In this document: positions 1 through 11,460 of the stretch, one piece after another
Position numbering within the stretch: position 1 is the first letter of the stretch
Layout: the number at the start of each line of letters is the position of its first letter
Made by a program: the position numbers and the translations under genes
The notes under the pieces: generated by a model
The model's input: the letters and a program-made list of their open reading frames with translations, nothing else
Told to the model about the DNA's origin: nothing
The model's database searches: none
Source of the DNA: Paralithodes platypus
Lineage: Eukaryota; Arthropoda; Malacostraca; Decapoda; Lithodidae
Length of the DNA stretch: 64,000 nt
Assembly (NCBI GenBank): GCA_032716605.1
Contig: JAVRFV010002325.1
Span: 174,040-238,039 of the forward strand
Direction of reading: 5' to 3'

Positions 1-2180
1 GGTTATACAACGTAAGAACAGGATGCGGGAATGTATGGCGTTTTGTGAAGATGACGGCACAAGATTTCGAGGGCGAAAACCGAAAAACCAAGGACCGTAG
101 CCCACTGCGCAGCTGCATCAATGGCCTTCTGCATGAGATTTTGTAGGGCAGCGATATCCAAACCCACAGCGTAAATAGCGAAGTCGTCCACATACAAAGA
201 AGCACGGACACCAAGAGGGAGAGAAGAAATAATACCATTAATAGCTAGGATAAAAAGGATGGTACTAAGAACACAACCCTGTGGGACACCGTCGTGTTGG
301 GGGTATGTTCGTGAGAATGTATTCTGAAGCTTGACTCGGAAAGTACGATCACGGAGAAAGTTCTTCAAGAATACCGCCATGTTGCCAAACACACCAGAAC
401 GTAAAAGGGTATGAAGGATGTTGTATTTCCAGGCAGTACCATACGCTTTTTCAAGATCGAAGAATACAGCTAAAACCGACTTAGTGTCCGAAAAGGCATC
501 GCGGATAGAAGTCGCCAATCTCAATAATGGGTCCAAAGTACTACGGCCCTTGCGAAAGCCATATTGAAAAGGTGACAGGATGCCTCTTGATTCCAGGAGC
601 CACATTAAGCGGGAGTGAACCATGCGTTCTAATAATTTGCCTACACAACTGACCAGGGCAATGGGACGGTAATATGCTGGTGCATGGCCCGACTTACCCG
701 GCTTAAGGAATGGGAGAAGGATGGCATGTCTCCACTCAGCCGGAAAAAAGCCTGTGGACCACAGACGGTTGTAGATGGATAAGAGAAAGCCAAGCGCAGG
801 TGGAGATAAGTGCTTCAGCATCAAGTAATGGACACCGTCAGGGCCTTCACATGTATCCTTACAGGCTCCCAGGCTAGACTCAAGCTCAGCCCGGGAGAAG
901 GGGGCATTGAAAAACTGATCAGATGATAAGGCGAAGTCAAGTCGCTTAAGTTCAGAACGGCGTTTATGCATCTGGAAGGAGGGCGGGAGATGGGAGCCAG
1001 TGCTAACATCACTGAAATGTTGTCCCAACATATTGGCCACCAGAGACGGATCGCCCACAATGCCAGTGTTGGTATGGAGGACTGGGGCCGGCGTAGGCGC
1101 ATGTTTCCCTGCAATCTTCCTGACGCGAGCCCAGACTTGCGGAACTGGCGTATCTGCGTTGATAGTAGAGGCATACGACATCCAGCTAGATTTTTTGCAG
1201 AGCGGATTGTACGACGGAAGACGGCATTAGCCTGTTTGAAAAGAGTATACGCATCCCGCTCATATGGAGAGCCTTTTTTTCCGACGGAAACTCTTCCACT
1301 TGGCTCTTTTATTGCGTAAAGCCGAAGTGCACTGAGCAGTCCACCACGGTACACACTTAGAAGACATACTCCGAGTGGTGCGTGGAATACAAGTATAGGC
1401 AGCATGGAGCACAAACATCAGGAAACTGGTAAGCATGGCATCAGGGTCCGGGAAAGCAGGGGTCGGATTAGGCGGAACGGCGAGATCAGCGAAAGATGAC
1501 CAGTCGGCACGATCGAAACACCAACGGGGAGGGCGCGGCACTGGGGAGTAAGACGTAGGGGAGAGGACAATCGGGAAGTGGTCAGTCGCACAGTAATCAT
1601 TAAAGACCTTCCAAGTAAAATCGAAGGATAGTGTAGGGGAACACAGAGACAAGTCAATACATGAGAAGGTACGGGTGCTGCTATCAAAATGCGTAGAAGA
1701 ACCAGTGTTTAAAAGAAATAAATCGTGTGTACGAATCAGAGCCTCAAGGGAACGACCTCGTGTATTAACGGTAGAGTCACCCCACAGGGAATGCCTGCAA
1801 TTAAAATCCCCTAAAAGGAGGAAAGGTGGAGGTAATAGAGAAAGGATCCTGTTTAATTCTGGAACATCGATCGGGATCGAGGGGGAAAGGTATATGGAAA
1901 CTACTGTAAGCCAGCGTGAAAGGAACACTCTGGCAAGCGTGCATTTAAGAGAGGTACGGATAGTTAACGGAGACACTGGGACATCATGATGTACGAGGAG
2001 GCAAGTAGCATACTGGGATTGGGGAGAACTTATATAGGAGTAAAAATGTATTGGGGAGGGGGCATTAGATAAACGCGATTCTTGTAAACTAATAACAAGT
2101 GGGCTAAACCTAGAGATAAGGTAACGAAGATCAACACGATGTGCTGTAAAACTACGAATGTTCCATTGTAAAATGGACAT
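1..2180 (-). pseudogene. LINE ORF2: AP-type endonuclease plus reverse transcriptase, frameshifted
   Basis: The product would nick target DNA and copy the element RNA into the break (target-primed reverse transcription). I chose the ATG at 2180 because the nuclease motif (MSILQWNIRS) starts there; upstream codons are low-complexity. Endonuclease motifs follow in order: QESRL, LLGDFNCRHSLWG and a C-terminal TDHFPI, which together hold the catalytic Asp, Asn and His residues. The RT half shows KPGKSG.APAYYRPIAL, AVFFDLEKAYG, GVPQGCVLS and the catalytic YVDD box. The reading frame changes near 1270, again near 1180 and once more near 70-85, where the expected FSP.K motif lies in another frame. 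The protein is also truncated by the window edge. Codons are intact between breaks, so the copy decayed fairly recently. Confidence 0.85.
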
Positions 2181-2300
2181 TAAAAAGACAAAAAAGAATA
2201 AAAAGAAGACGCGTACAAGAGGGAAGAAAAGACGTACACTATATACAACATATTTACAAATACAGTTAACACCGTGGGTGGAAAATATAGCCAAGAGAGG

Positions 2301-4711
2301 CTAACGATGGGAAATAATAGCAGGAATTGGAGAAGACGTTGAAGGGGAAGACTGGAAACCGGGGGGCATAGGGAGGTCTACCAGAGAAAGAGGAGAGGAA
2401 GGAGGAGGGCCGGAAGAGGTAGGAAGGACGGACGGCGGGTGGGAAGAGAAGGAGGGGATAAGGGCAGGAGAAGGAAGAGGGGGAGGGTCAGAAGGAGGAA
2501 GAGGAGGAGGGCCCGGAGGAAGGCCAGAAGGGGGGGGGGAAAAAGAGGAGGGGGCAGGGGAAGGCAGGAGAGGGGTAGGGGGGAGAGAAGAGGGGGTAGG
2601 ATGAACTTCGGCATGAACAGTTGAAGGTGGTGGGTGGGAAGAATGGATAAATTCATCAATCTTAGGTAGGGTTTCGTAGGAGAAAAAATCTAGGGATGCA
2701 GTGACGGGAGGAGGAGGAGACTGGACGGAGAGAGGAGAAAGGGAAACAGAAGGAGAAGGAGGCGACTTCTTCTTCTTCTCGCAGGGACTTGAGCTCCGCA
2801 CATCACGGAGACCACCCTTACGTTTAAAAGAGGAAGCCAGCGAGGAAGAACGGAGCACAGGAGCCCGTTTGGTAGAGGAGAAGGGAAGTTTAGAGCGAGT
2901 AGGAGATTTGAGGCGACTAGAAGAGGAAGATGACGGAGAACGGGGGGGAGGCTTGGAACGGTGAGAGCGTTGAGGGAGACTAGAAGAGGAGGAACAAGGA
3001 AGAGAGCAAGATGAAGGGGCAGAAGTAGGAGAAGGACTGAGAACAGAGAAAGTGTTAGACAAAGGGACAGAAAAGGAAGAGACGGAAGGACGAACGGAGG
3101 AGACAGAAGAGGAGGAAGGAGAAAATCCGGGAGAAGCACCGGTAGAAGGAAGGGAGGCAGATGACGAAACTGGTGCGACCGGGGGGACGGAGGGAGCGGA
3201 GGCGGTGGAAGGAACCGAGGAACCAGAAAAAGGGGGGGGGGCGTGGTAGAGGGAGGCGAAGAAGAGGAGGGAGGAGACAGAGTCTTGGAAAATGACTGAG
3301 GGGTGAAGCCCAAGCGACGAGCCTCTTGGCGGGTTGCGGTGAGCGTAAGGCCGTGTCTCGCTTTGAGGACAGCAACCTCAGACTCGAACAGATGAACGGG
3401 GCAAATCTTAGAGTCGGCCGAATGAGACCCGCGGCAATTAAGGCAGAACTGGGACGTTGACTGACATTCACCAACGGCATGTCCGGACTGCGCACAGCGC
3501 GGGCAGAGTGGGCTCTCAGCGGCTGTACGGCAGAACTTCGCCGGGTGGCCGAAACGCCAGCAGCTGCGACACTGGAGTGGACGGGGAAGAGACGCAGTCA
3601 CGGGGAGGCGAGTACCACCGACAATAACATGGGCAGGAAGGGAAAGTCCATCAAAAGAGATCTTGGCAATGTTAGCGGGATGGCGGCGAAGGTCGCGAGG
3701 AGGGATAGTGTAGCATACCACACTAACCACCTTGTGGTCTTGAGCGACAACGATGTCCTTGACGAGGTCGGCGCAATCCGCGAATGGACGACCCCCGAGA
3801 CGGATGGAAGCGGGGATCAGGACAGTCCCTGTACAGGAGTTGAGTCGTTAATCTTTTTGAGCCGGGATGGGGGTGCCAGAACAATCGACGAAAGAGGACA
3901 TAGCAGTAGCCTGAAGTTCGTTTTGGACGGTAACAAGACGGGAGGCATCATGGCGGGAGTGGAAGGTGACGTCCTTTCCCACCTGTTGAAGGAGACGCAG
4001 GTGGAAGAGGAGGTCATCACCGGCTAGAGGCGCAGAAGCAGGGATGGAGAAAAACTTAGTAAAGGAAGGAGGTGCAAAGAGAGAGGACATAGGGAGGACC
4101 GAGGAGCGAGGACGAGAAGAGGACGAAACTGGAGAAGAAGAGGAAAGAGAACGAGGGAGGGAGGGCAGAAAAGGGTCGAGGGTGACATGACTAGAGGGAG
4201 AAGAGGGAGAAGAGGAAGACGCAGAAATAACTACAGGAGAGGAGATGAAATCCTGGGTAGTGGAGGGTGGAGAAAGACGTGACGAAGACGGAAGGGTAGT
4301 AGAAGGATCCGGAACGGTAATGGACGAGAGGGACGAGCGACGACCGAGGGATATTTCAGCGGGCCGGTCGAGAGCACCCAAAACCATCCCCGACTCACCG
4401 TGCTCCTGCGGTGAACCGGACTGACAGCCAGACAACAGACCCCCAAGTGGCAGGCTGCATGCCACAAGGGGCTCACTCACCGGAACCACTAAAGCAGAAG
4501 CCATAAACAGGGAAGAACAGGGAAAAAAGCATAAGTCGTCACCATAGCAAGAGAAAAGGGGGTAAAGCATGGAAGAAGATACTGCGGTTACCAGGTGCCC
4601 CTGGCAACGAAAGGGAGAAAGACCTCCGCAGGGCCACGAAACCCAGAATGCGGCCAATTGAGATGGGACAGGTCTCGGCTTTGAGCTAGGGACCTTGTAC
4701 AACCCGGGCAT
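2301..4711 (-). pseudogene. LINE ORF1: gag-like RNA-binding protein with CCHC knuckles, frameshifted
   Basis: The C-terminal half contains three consecutive zinc-knuckle motifs between about 3590 and 3400 (CRSCWRFGHPAKFC, CPRCAQSGHAVGEC, CLNCRGSHSADSKIC), the signature of I/Jockey ORF1 nucleic-acid chaperones. It is preceded by a conserved region ending SLPRPLQC. The N-terminal part (4711-3848) is Ser/Pro-rich. The C-terminal tail (3300-2301) is a long Pro/Ser-rich low-complexity tract, which makes the plus strand look purine-rich. The frame changes near 3845 and again between about 3250 and 3060. The true start is uncertain: the ATG at 4711 is only the longest possibility. Known role of the family is to bind and package the element RNA. 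Confidence 0.75.
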
Positions 4712-5215
4712 TTGTCCTGCAGCTTTGTCCCACGGAGAACGAGGCCGGCGTAGTCACCTGACACACTCACTGGGAAGAGAGAAGAGAGTCAGAAACCCCA
4801 AAGCAACCCTATAGTGCCTATCCTCCAGCAACGAGCCTTGCGAGCCCTGGCCGGCAGCACCTGTCGCCAGGTGGACTCTGCCAACTCAGCAGTGATCAGA
4901 GACACCAAGGCGAAGCCCTAAGGAAACTAGAACCTCCGAAGCAGTTAAAGAGAAAGGAAGGAAGCAAACAGGGAAGTCAACCGGAAGGGAAGGGAGGGAC
5001 GGGACCACAAAAGTTCAAGGGTGGGAGACCGGCCTCTGATGGCAGCCCCAGGAGAAAGCGGAAGAGGGAAAAACGAAAACTAGAAAGGAGGAGAAAGAAA
5101 AGGACATGACAAAATTAGTTGGAGGTGATAGGGAGAGCGGTCAAGAACCGTGGCCGCTCCACCTACAAGCCCGGAAGCCCCCAAACGGCGGCAACGAGTC
5201 ATGTGGCAAGGGGGA
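4712..5215 (-). other. Probable 5' leader of the LINE at 1-5215
   Basis: GC-rich, no ORF, continuous in composition with ORF1. Internal promoters are usual in this part of LINEs, but I see no specific site. Confidence 0.45.
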
Positions 5216-5382
5216 GATTTTACATATGGAAGTATGCAGTATATAGTATGATTGACTTACGAGAGTAGTTTGCCATTCAGTAGTTAATTCATCTTATTAG
5301 TAAATTGTTTAATAAGAAACTATTTTCACCTAAACTCTCTTTGTCTTAAAAATGTATGTATGTATGCATGTATGTATAATAC
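5216..5382. other. AT-rich spacer
   Basis: Contains a short (TATG)n-like tract at 5349-5377. No coding signal. Confidence 0.5.
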
Positions 5383-6020
5383 TCCCCCCTGATACTACTC
5401 TCCTTGACGCGGTTGGGGGGCTTCAGGGTCGGCGACTGGAGCTTGATGGGGGATGGTTGTGGTACTTACCCTTCCTATCTCCCCTCGAGCTTTCGTCCTC
5501 AGCTTGACTAATTTTGAGTAGTTTTTCATTCCTCATTCTATGATTTTCCCCTTCTATTCTTACTCTGTCCCATTTGGCTGTCCTCGGGCAGCCTTTATCT
5601 CATGTCTCCCTGGCCTGGCTAGGTAGCAGACTCCTGGCCTGATTTGTCTCTTCGGTTGCTGATGTGGCCGGACTGGCTGGATTCCTTTCGGTAATGCATT
5701 TTTTGCTTCTCGATGTGATTTTTTCTACCTTCGACCTGATCTTTCATTCTTCGCCCTGATCACTTCTTGGTTGGTGTTGCGGTGTAGCAGTTCTTGCCTC
5801 ATCCTCATCCTGCCCTATGAGAGCTCTGATGTGGAGCTCATGTGGTCCGGCTGAACTGGTGAAATGGCGAGAAATGTCTGCGTGTCTTCACCTTCCTTGA
5901 TTTGTTCCCCTACTGCCCTTCCCTCTCTATCTTGACTCGTTTAGTTATATATCTTGATCGAATCCTTCGGGCCAGCCCTATGAGAGTTCTTTTGTAGAGC
6001 TCAGTGATCTGGTTAAACTA

Positions 6021-6054
<34 letters not shown>
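5383..6054 (+). mobile_element. Dispersed repeat family A, copy 1, poly-A tail
   Basis: About 660 bp matching 11461-12180, with shared blocks such as TCCCTGGCCTGGCTAGGTAG and a common end GGTCTGGTTAAACT. The tail is a run of about 28 A (6027-6053), then (TA)n to 6091. The A tail indicates a retrotransposed element, either a SINE or the non-coding 3' end of a LINE. No ORF is visible. A third, tail-only copy lies at 38957-39049. Confidence 0.7.

Positions 6055-6091
<37 letters not shown>
6054..6091. repeat. (TA)n microsatellite
   Basis: Uninterrupted TA run following the poly-A of family A copy 1. Confidence 0.9.
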
Positions 6092-6093
<2 letters not shown>

Positions 6094-6760
6094 CTTAGCC
6101 ATTCAGTAGTTAATTAATTCTATTAGTAATATTTTAAATATCTAGGAGGAATGATAAGCAGGGATGGAAGTATACAAATGGAGATAAAACAGAGAGTATG
6201 TGAAGGAAGGAAAGTTTTCGGAGCAATGGTATGTGGAAGGCGAGAAATCTCGGAATGAAGGGTACACCTGGATGTGTGGTGGGCGGGCACTGTGGTGTGC
6301 TCCGCTGTATGTCTGCCTACTGAGACTAGAACTTCTCCGGGAGGTTGGGGGTCGGGGGAGTGCTGGAGTGCCCTTAGTGATCCCTGGTCTCTGGGTCTTC
6401 TTCTGGGTGACCTAGATGTGTGTGAATTTATATTTTATTTATTTTGTGTTGTGTTGTCCCTGTTCGGGTTCTGTCTCGAATATACAGTACTCACAATTCA
6501 TACTATTTTACTTTTACACATAAGATCACGATGAGGAACAGAACATATGTAGGTTAGCTATTTCACATCTCGACACTATGTATTAAACCTACTCAACTTA
6601 ATTTTGCGGGTAGACTGTATACCTTGCCAATTTTTCATAGTATTTGGGCCTCTGCATACAAATTGGCTATACTGGTTTTCTTCCAGCAGACGGTAAATTG
6701 CTAGGTTTTCAACTTGATGACTCTGCTAATACGCAGTCTTTGTAGCAAAATAGATTGTTA
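6092..6760. other. No gene recognised
   Basis: A small open frame near 6200-6534 (+) has no recognisable domain and is probably chance. Confidence 0.5.
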
Positions 6761-6948
6761 ATTATGAAAACTTGGCACTAATATGAAGCAGAGACATAGT
6801 AGTTTCTTATTTTTATGTTAGTTATTGAAAACTTGGCACTAATATGAAGCAGAGACAAAGTAGTTTCTTATTTTTATGTTAGTTATTGAAAACTTGGCAC
6901 TAATATGAAGCAGAGACAAAGTAGTTTCTTATTTTTGTTAGTTATTGA
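6761..6948 (+). repeat. Minisatellite, 61-bp unit, 3 copies
   Basis: Units begin at 6761, 6822 and 6883 and differ by few bases. The third lacks two bases near its end. Confidence 0.9.
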
Positions 6949-7737
6949 GAAATCAGTTAAGTGATTCAACTTCCCGTCAGATGAAATTAAAGCGAGTATA
7001 CTCACCCCTATTCCCCTTACTTTATTTTAAAATTATAAACCACCATTATAAAACTCTTGGTTCTCAACTAAACATCTCTCGCACACTACCTCACTTCTAG
7101 GAGACTAAATCAATAAGAATGTGACCTTGTTAACTCAGAATTCATGGGCATTTACCTCAAGCAATGTCTATTTAGCAAGTGTTTGAATTAATTTTGAATT
7201 TATTTTTGATTCTGCACCCATGAGTTCTGAGGTATCAAGGTCACATCGAGTTCTCATTCTCCTCAGCATAAAAAACACTATAGGTTCAGTAGAAAAATAA
7301 GATAAAAGGTACAAGCTATCACAATGGGCTGTCCTTCCCCAAACAAAAGGACTGTACAGTAGGCTACACAGATTTTCAACCCAACATTGTATACTGTATG
7401 CCATCCTTTAGAAACATACACAGTACAGTACTTAATAGTGACGTTTCCAGGCTCAATCATCAGGCAAAAGGAAAAGATTATTGTGTCTTTGAAATAAATA
7501 CTGTACTGTTTTCAATATGTGGATTTAGTTTTTCAAAGATGATAAAGTGCATACTATAAAAGATTAATGTATTGGAGGCAAGGGATGTTCAGCTTCCATG
7601 CTGAGAGAACCAGCCACTGTTTGAACTTCACTTACAGTGTATACACAACTGACATACTTGTGCATAGAATGTATGGTATGGTAACATTTATGGTCGTATG
7701 GATTCATAGTTTGTGAATATCAAGTTGAACTCCTTTT
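6949..7737. other. No gene recognised
   Basis: AT-rich. Small open frames at 7168-7460 (-) show no known motif. Confidence 0.5.
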
Positions 7738-8027
7738 AAGAATCAAAACATGAGGGGTATCCAATGATTTTAACATAAGGAGCACCAAATGATTTAAGAA
7801 TCAAAACATGAGGGGTATCCAATGATTTTAACATAAGGAGCACCAAATGATTTAAGAATCAAAACATGAGGGGTATCCAATGATTTTAACATAAGGAGCA
7901 CCAAATGATTTAAGAATCAAAACATGAGGGGTATCCAATGATTTTAACATAAGGAGCACCAAATGATTTAAGAATCAAAACATGAGGGGTATCCAATGAT
8001 TTTAACATAAGGAGCACCAAATGATTT
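7738..8027 (+). repeat. Minisatellite, 58-bp unit, 5 copies
   Basis: Units start at 7738, 7796, 7854, 7912 and 7970 and look identical by eye. Confidence 0.95.
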
Positions 8028-8337
8028 CTCCTTCACCATGGACAGTACCGTCAAGTCGGGGAGGGTACGGCCCTGTGTGATCGCCCCCTTAACTTTCGCT
8101 AATACACAAAGACGGGCTTAATTACCACATATTAAACCCTGGCTATGTATCACCCATTTCTGAAAGTTGCATGTTGTGACGGAGAACAGAAGAGGAGGAA
8201 TAAGGAAACATGATGTAAACAGATATTGTACCAAAATAAAGACTTTAACATATATATTTTTTAAGGGATGGACAAATTACAAAACATATACACATAAATA
8301 ATTAAGCAATACATTTTTTCAATCAAATGACCCGGAC
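8028..8337. other. No gene recognised
   Basis: Intergenic or intronic sequence without ORF, array or recognised element. Confidence 0.5.
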
Positions 8338-8550
8338 AAAAAATGTCTTATACCCTGTTCCAAGTAATAACTACTCTTCAACATTAGCCTCTATAACTCG
8401 TAATCGAGTTAATATTTCTAGCATTAAGGTAGGGTCAGACAGGGAATAGGTGTCTACATTTACAGCCCATTTGCTCTAGCCCTTTTTTAGTTATAGAGTT
8501 TAGGGTTCACGACTTCTGGCCTACCTATTTGGAACAGGGTATAACATTTG
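8338..8550. mobile_element. Short inverted-repeat element (MITE-like)
   Basis: Terminal inverted repeats share TATACCCTGTTCCAA (8351 onward) with its reverse complement ending near 8543, about 210 bp apart. No coding capacity. The target duplication is not clear. Confidence 0.5.
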
Positions 8551-8847
8551 GCTTCTCTGAGAGTGCCTATTTCTGGCATATTTGATCACAGACACTACTA
8601 GGAGCAAAAATGGTCCCCTGATAAATTCAGCCCTATGTCGTAATTTAACTTAAAAGTTAGCTAACGTACTCTGACCTATTCTGATCAAGTCTAACCTATT
8701 CTACTCTAACCAAGCAATTCAAGCCCCAGTCATATCATAACCTAACCTAGTGCAAGATAATCCAACTTAAACCTATCCTGTTCTATCCACCTAACACTTT
8801 CTACCCTACCCAATATACTTATTTAACTTAACCTATCTAGAATTAGC

Positions 8848-9279
8848 AAAAAGGTTGTTGTTGTTGTTGTTGTTGTTCCCCAAGCTGCCTGGCCGAACAG
8901 CCCCAAGGCCCCGAGTAAGGCCAAGGCCATAAACGAGCGCCCCCACAGAACCCTCCCTGCCGACCACAATAAAGCCTGGGTGACCGAAGCCACTCCATGG
9001 CGGGGAGCTGAGAGGGTGCGTAAACGCCCGGGAAACCAAAGCCCCACCCAGGGCCCTGTGCCCCTCAGCAATTATGAAGAGAAAGTTGAGGGGCAAAGGA
9101 ATAATGTGACACTTTAGCTTCCAATCTTGGTAGATTGGGAGGTCAATCCACGGAAGAGACGCCGTCACTTGAGATTTAGAAAATATATAAGTAAAAGGAA
9201 CAGTCAGAGTAAGCTATGGGTATGGCAGAGATCGCTCAGGTCTCACTCTGATAGACCAGCCCATCGCCAAAAAAGGTTG
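8848..9279 (-). mobile_element. SINE-like element, family B, (AAC)n tail, 10-bp target duplication
   Basis: Read on the minus strand the element ends in (AAC)7. It is bracketed by AAAAAGGTTG at 8848-8857 and 9270-9279. The 412-bp body has no ORF of note. Its last 100 bp match 63315-63428. A simple-repeat tail plus target duplication is the mark of LINE-mediated retroposition. I could not assign the 5' end to tRNA, 5S or 7SL RNA. Confidence 0.7.
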
Positions 9280-9470
9280 AATTGATTGATCACCGTGACA
9301 GAGGTGTAAAGAAAATCATTTAAAACTTGTATATCAAGGATGACAGGTTCAATTATTTTTTATACTTCCTTATTTTTTACCTGGCAAAATTTAACTTGGT
9401 CTCTTTGGGCTAGAGAACTTTAATGCAGTGGAAATGTTCATGCTGTTTACGCTATAATATTGTTAGTGAC

Positions 9471-9492
9471 CTGAAGAAGCTATCTGCGAAAC
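9471..9492 (+). ncRNA. Possible hammerhead-like ribozyme core
   Basis: CTGAAGA (9471-9477) fits the conserved CUGANGA box. It is separated by a short G-C stem and loop from GAAAC (9488-9492), the second conserved box. Minimal hammerheads of this spacing are known in Penelope-like elements. Here the flanking stems are not obviously complete and no RT is adjacent, so this may be a terminal fragment. Confidence 0.3.
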
Positions 9493-10749
9493 GTTGTCAA
9501 TAAAGTGCTCCTTCTCAGATGGTGTTTTTATCAACGCTATTATTATTAACGTCTACAAATTTATTACAAAAACTTTGGAAGGACTTGTGAGAGTCTGAAG
9601 GTTGAGTAAAGTATATATTACTCCTTTATTCCTAGAGCTCCTTCCAAAGCTGTATAAAATAATGTAATGATAGCCAAAATACAATTATTAATAGCATCAT
9701 AGTACTGAAGGTATTAATCAAGTCAAAAGTCTGATTGAATATATTAACTAATGCATAGGATTCTGGTATGTCTCAATCTCTGAAGTTATAAATAAATGAC
9801 CATATTAAAGGTTGAACCACACAAACATTTTTTCTGGCAATATTGGATCAGCAACTATTTTCTAGCATTTTCTATTTTGGGATTTGCATTATTATAGGCC
9901 CTTGCCTTAGAAGTTACCCATGCGAGGATTACATTTATGGCATTTAAAACTGACCAGGAACTGATAACGCATTTTTTGTTTTTTAATCAACTGCATATTC
10001 GCTTAAAAAACAGAAACTGTACGTATGTATACAGGCAACTAAACTTCACAATGAATAGGTCCTACTTTATTTTGGTCAATTGTAATAAACTTTTAATTGA
10101 ACGTTTATTGGATTAGAACTGCTGGATTTATATGCCAGATAAAGTGCTCCTGTGGGTCTATATCAATAACAATAATGTAGACCTAAATTAACAAGTTTTC
10201 TTTATGTCACCCCCACTTTAAAGTATGGATTAAAAATGAGTTATATTTGTAAATTTTATGCTAAATTAATACAAATCTGTACAGTTAAATGGTCCCGTTG
10301 ATTTACTAAGATTAAGGAATTTCAATAGACCTCATTACTAGGCTTAAAATTCCACGGATAGTTTTAGCTAAGCACAGAGGAAAGTGATAAAGGATGAACA
10401 CGAACGGAGGAAGTCGTTCATGCCAATAATCTTCTAAAGATGCATTCTGTATATGTTTTATGTTTATGTTGACGTACGTTGATAATATTGGAAAATAAGA
10501 ATGGATTAGAGACCGTTCATTTAACAGAAACTAGACAACTGTAGACATAAGCCACTAACGCTACTATAAACCAAAATGAACACTTAGTTTACTTCCCTTA
10601 CAATATATTAAATTAGATACTTGGTAATTAATACTGTACTGATATGAACTGTAGTAGTAATGTTTAAGGAAATATATTAATAAAACTATAAATATTTCGG
10701 GCACCTCTTTCAGTTACCAAAGTAGCCTTGTGGTAAAACAATTGTCTAG
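9493..10749. other. No gene recognised
   Basis: AT-rich sequence with a short (ATT)n near 9537 and no ORF, array or recognisable element. Confidence 0.5.
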
Positions 10750-10890
10750 TTTCTATTCTCTAAAGGGTCTCTATAGCGGATCCAGCATTGGTGTGGTGGC
10801 TGTTGAGAGTTGCTCCTGACAGGTGAAGGCTGTGTTTTCCAAGGCAGATACACACACACCAGCACCTGTCCAGAGAAAAGATAAGAATGC
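10750..10890 (-). CDS. Candidate terminal exon, unassigned
   Basis: On the minus strand a pyrimidine tract and CAG acceptor (near 10882-10867) precede a stretch of about 100 bp that is open in two frames before a stop (one ends ...ATTPMLDPL). There is no family match, and both frames being open weakens the case. It could be a last exon of the gene to which the 13207-12973 exon belongs, or chance. Confidence 0.2.
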
Positions 10891-11460
10891 TTGGTCAATA
10901 ATAATACTGTTAAAATATTCACTTACCCTATATGATCATCCAAAGCCTACTTAATCTTAATTACTTTGAAATCCTAATGAACCCTTTACAAAAACTCTAC
11001 AGCTAATGAGCTGACTTAGAGCTCAGTGGGGATAAGTTCGAGAAAATCTCCAGGTCCAGTCCAGAGACTATGACTCTGCCTTTCAACTAGGGTAGAAAGC
11101 ATTAGGTGGTTGGATTAGGATAGGTTAAGTTGGATTAGCTTGCAGTAGGCGAAGTTATGATATACCAGTAGGCTTGAATCGCTTGGTTATGGTACGATAA
11201 ATTAAACTTGATTACAATGTATCCCCTAAGGGAGGTAGGCCCGACAAGAGGTGAAAAGCTTTGTTAGGAATTTGTTCTCTTCTGGAGTGTCCATTTGAAG
11301 CTTCTCAAGTAACACCACATGAAGATTTTCCTCCGCACCAGAGAAGAGAAACCGAAGAAATGGAGAGGTATAGAGCAAGCTATACGAGTCAGAATATGAT
11401 AAACCATTACTCTGTTAGAAAAGGGCCCCATACCCCATGGGATTGATTACTGGTAATCAC
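10891..11460. other. No gene recognised
   Basis: Intergenic or intronic. One 61-codon plus-strand frame at 11261-11446 has no motif. Confidence 0.5.

Larger units (their letters stand above)
1..5215 (-). mobile_element. I/Jockey-type LINE retrotransposon, 3' end cut by the window edge
   Basis: The element reads leftwards: 5' leader (about 5215-4712), gag-like ORF1 (4711-2301), then endonuclease-reverse transcriptase ORF2 (from 2180). This two-ORF layout with CCHC knuckles in ORF1 and an APE-type nuclease is typical of I/Jockey-superfamily LINEs. The window starts inside the RT palm, so any RNase H domain, 3' UTR and tail are not visible. Both ORFs carry frameshifts, so this copy is dead. The 5' boundary near 5215 is inferred from the end of the GC-rich leader and the switch to AT-rich DNA. 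Confidence 0.8.

Noticed and set aside
2439..3249. Plus-strand Arg/Gly/Glu-rich frames
   Set aside because: Antisense of the Pro/Ser-rich low-complexity part of LINE ORF1.
6200..6534. Two overlapping plus-strand frames of 71 and 86 codons
   Set aside because: No domain, no codon or splice support, and they overlap each other in different frames.
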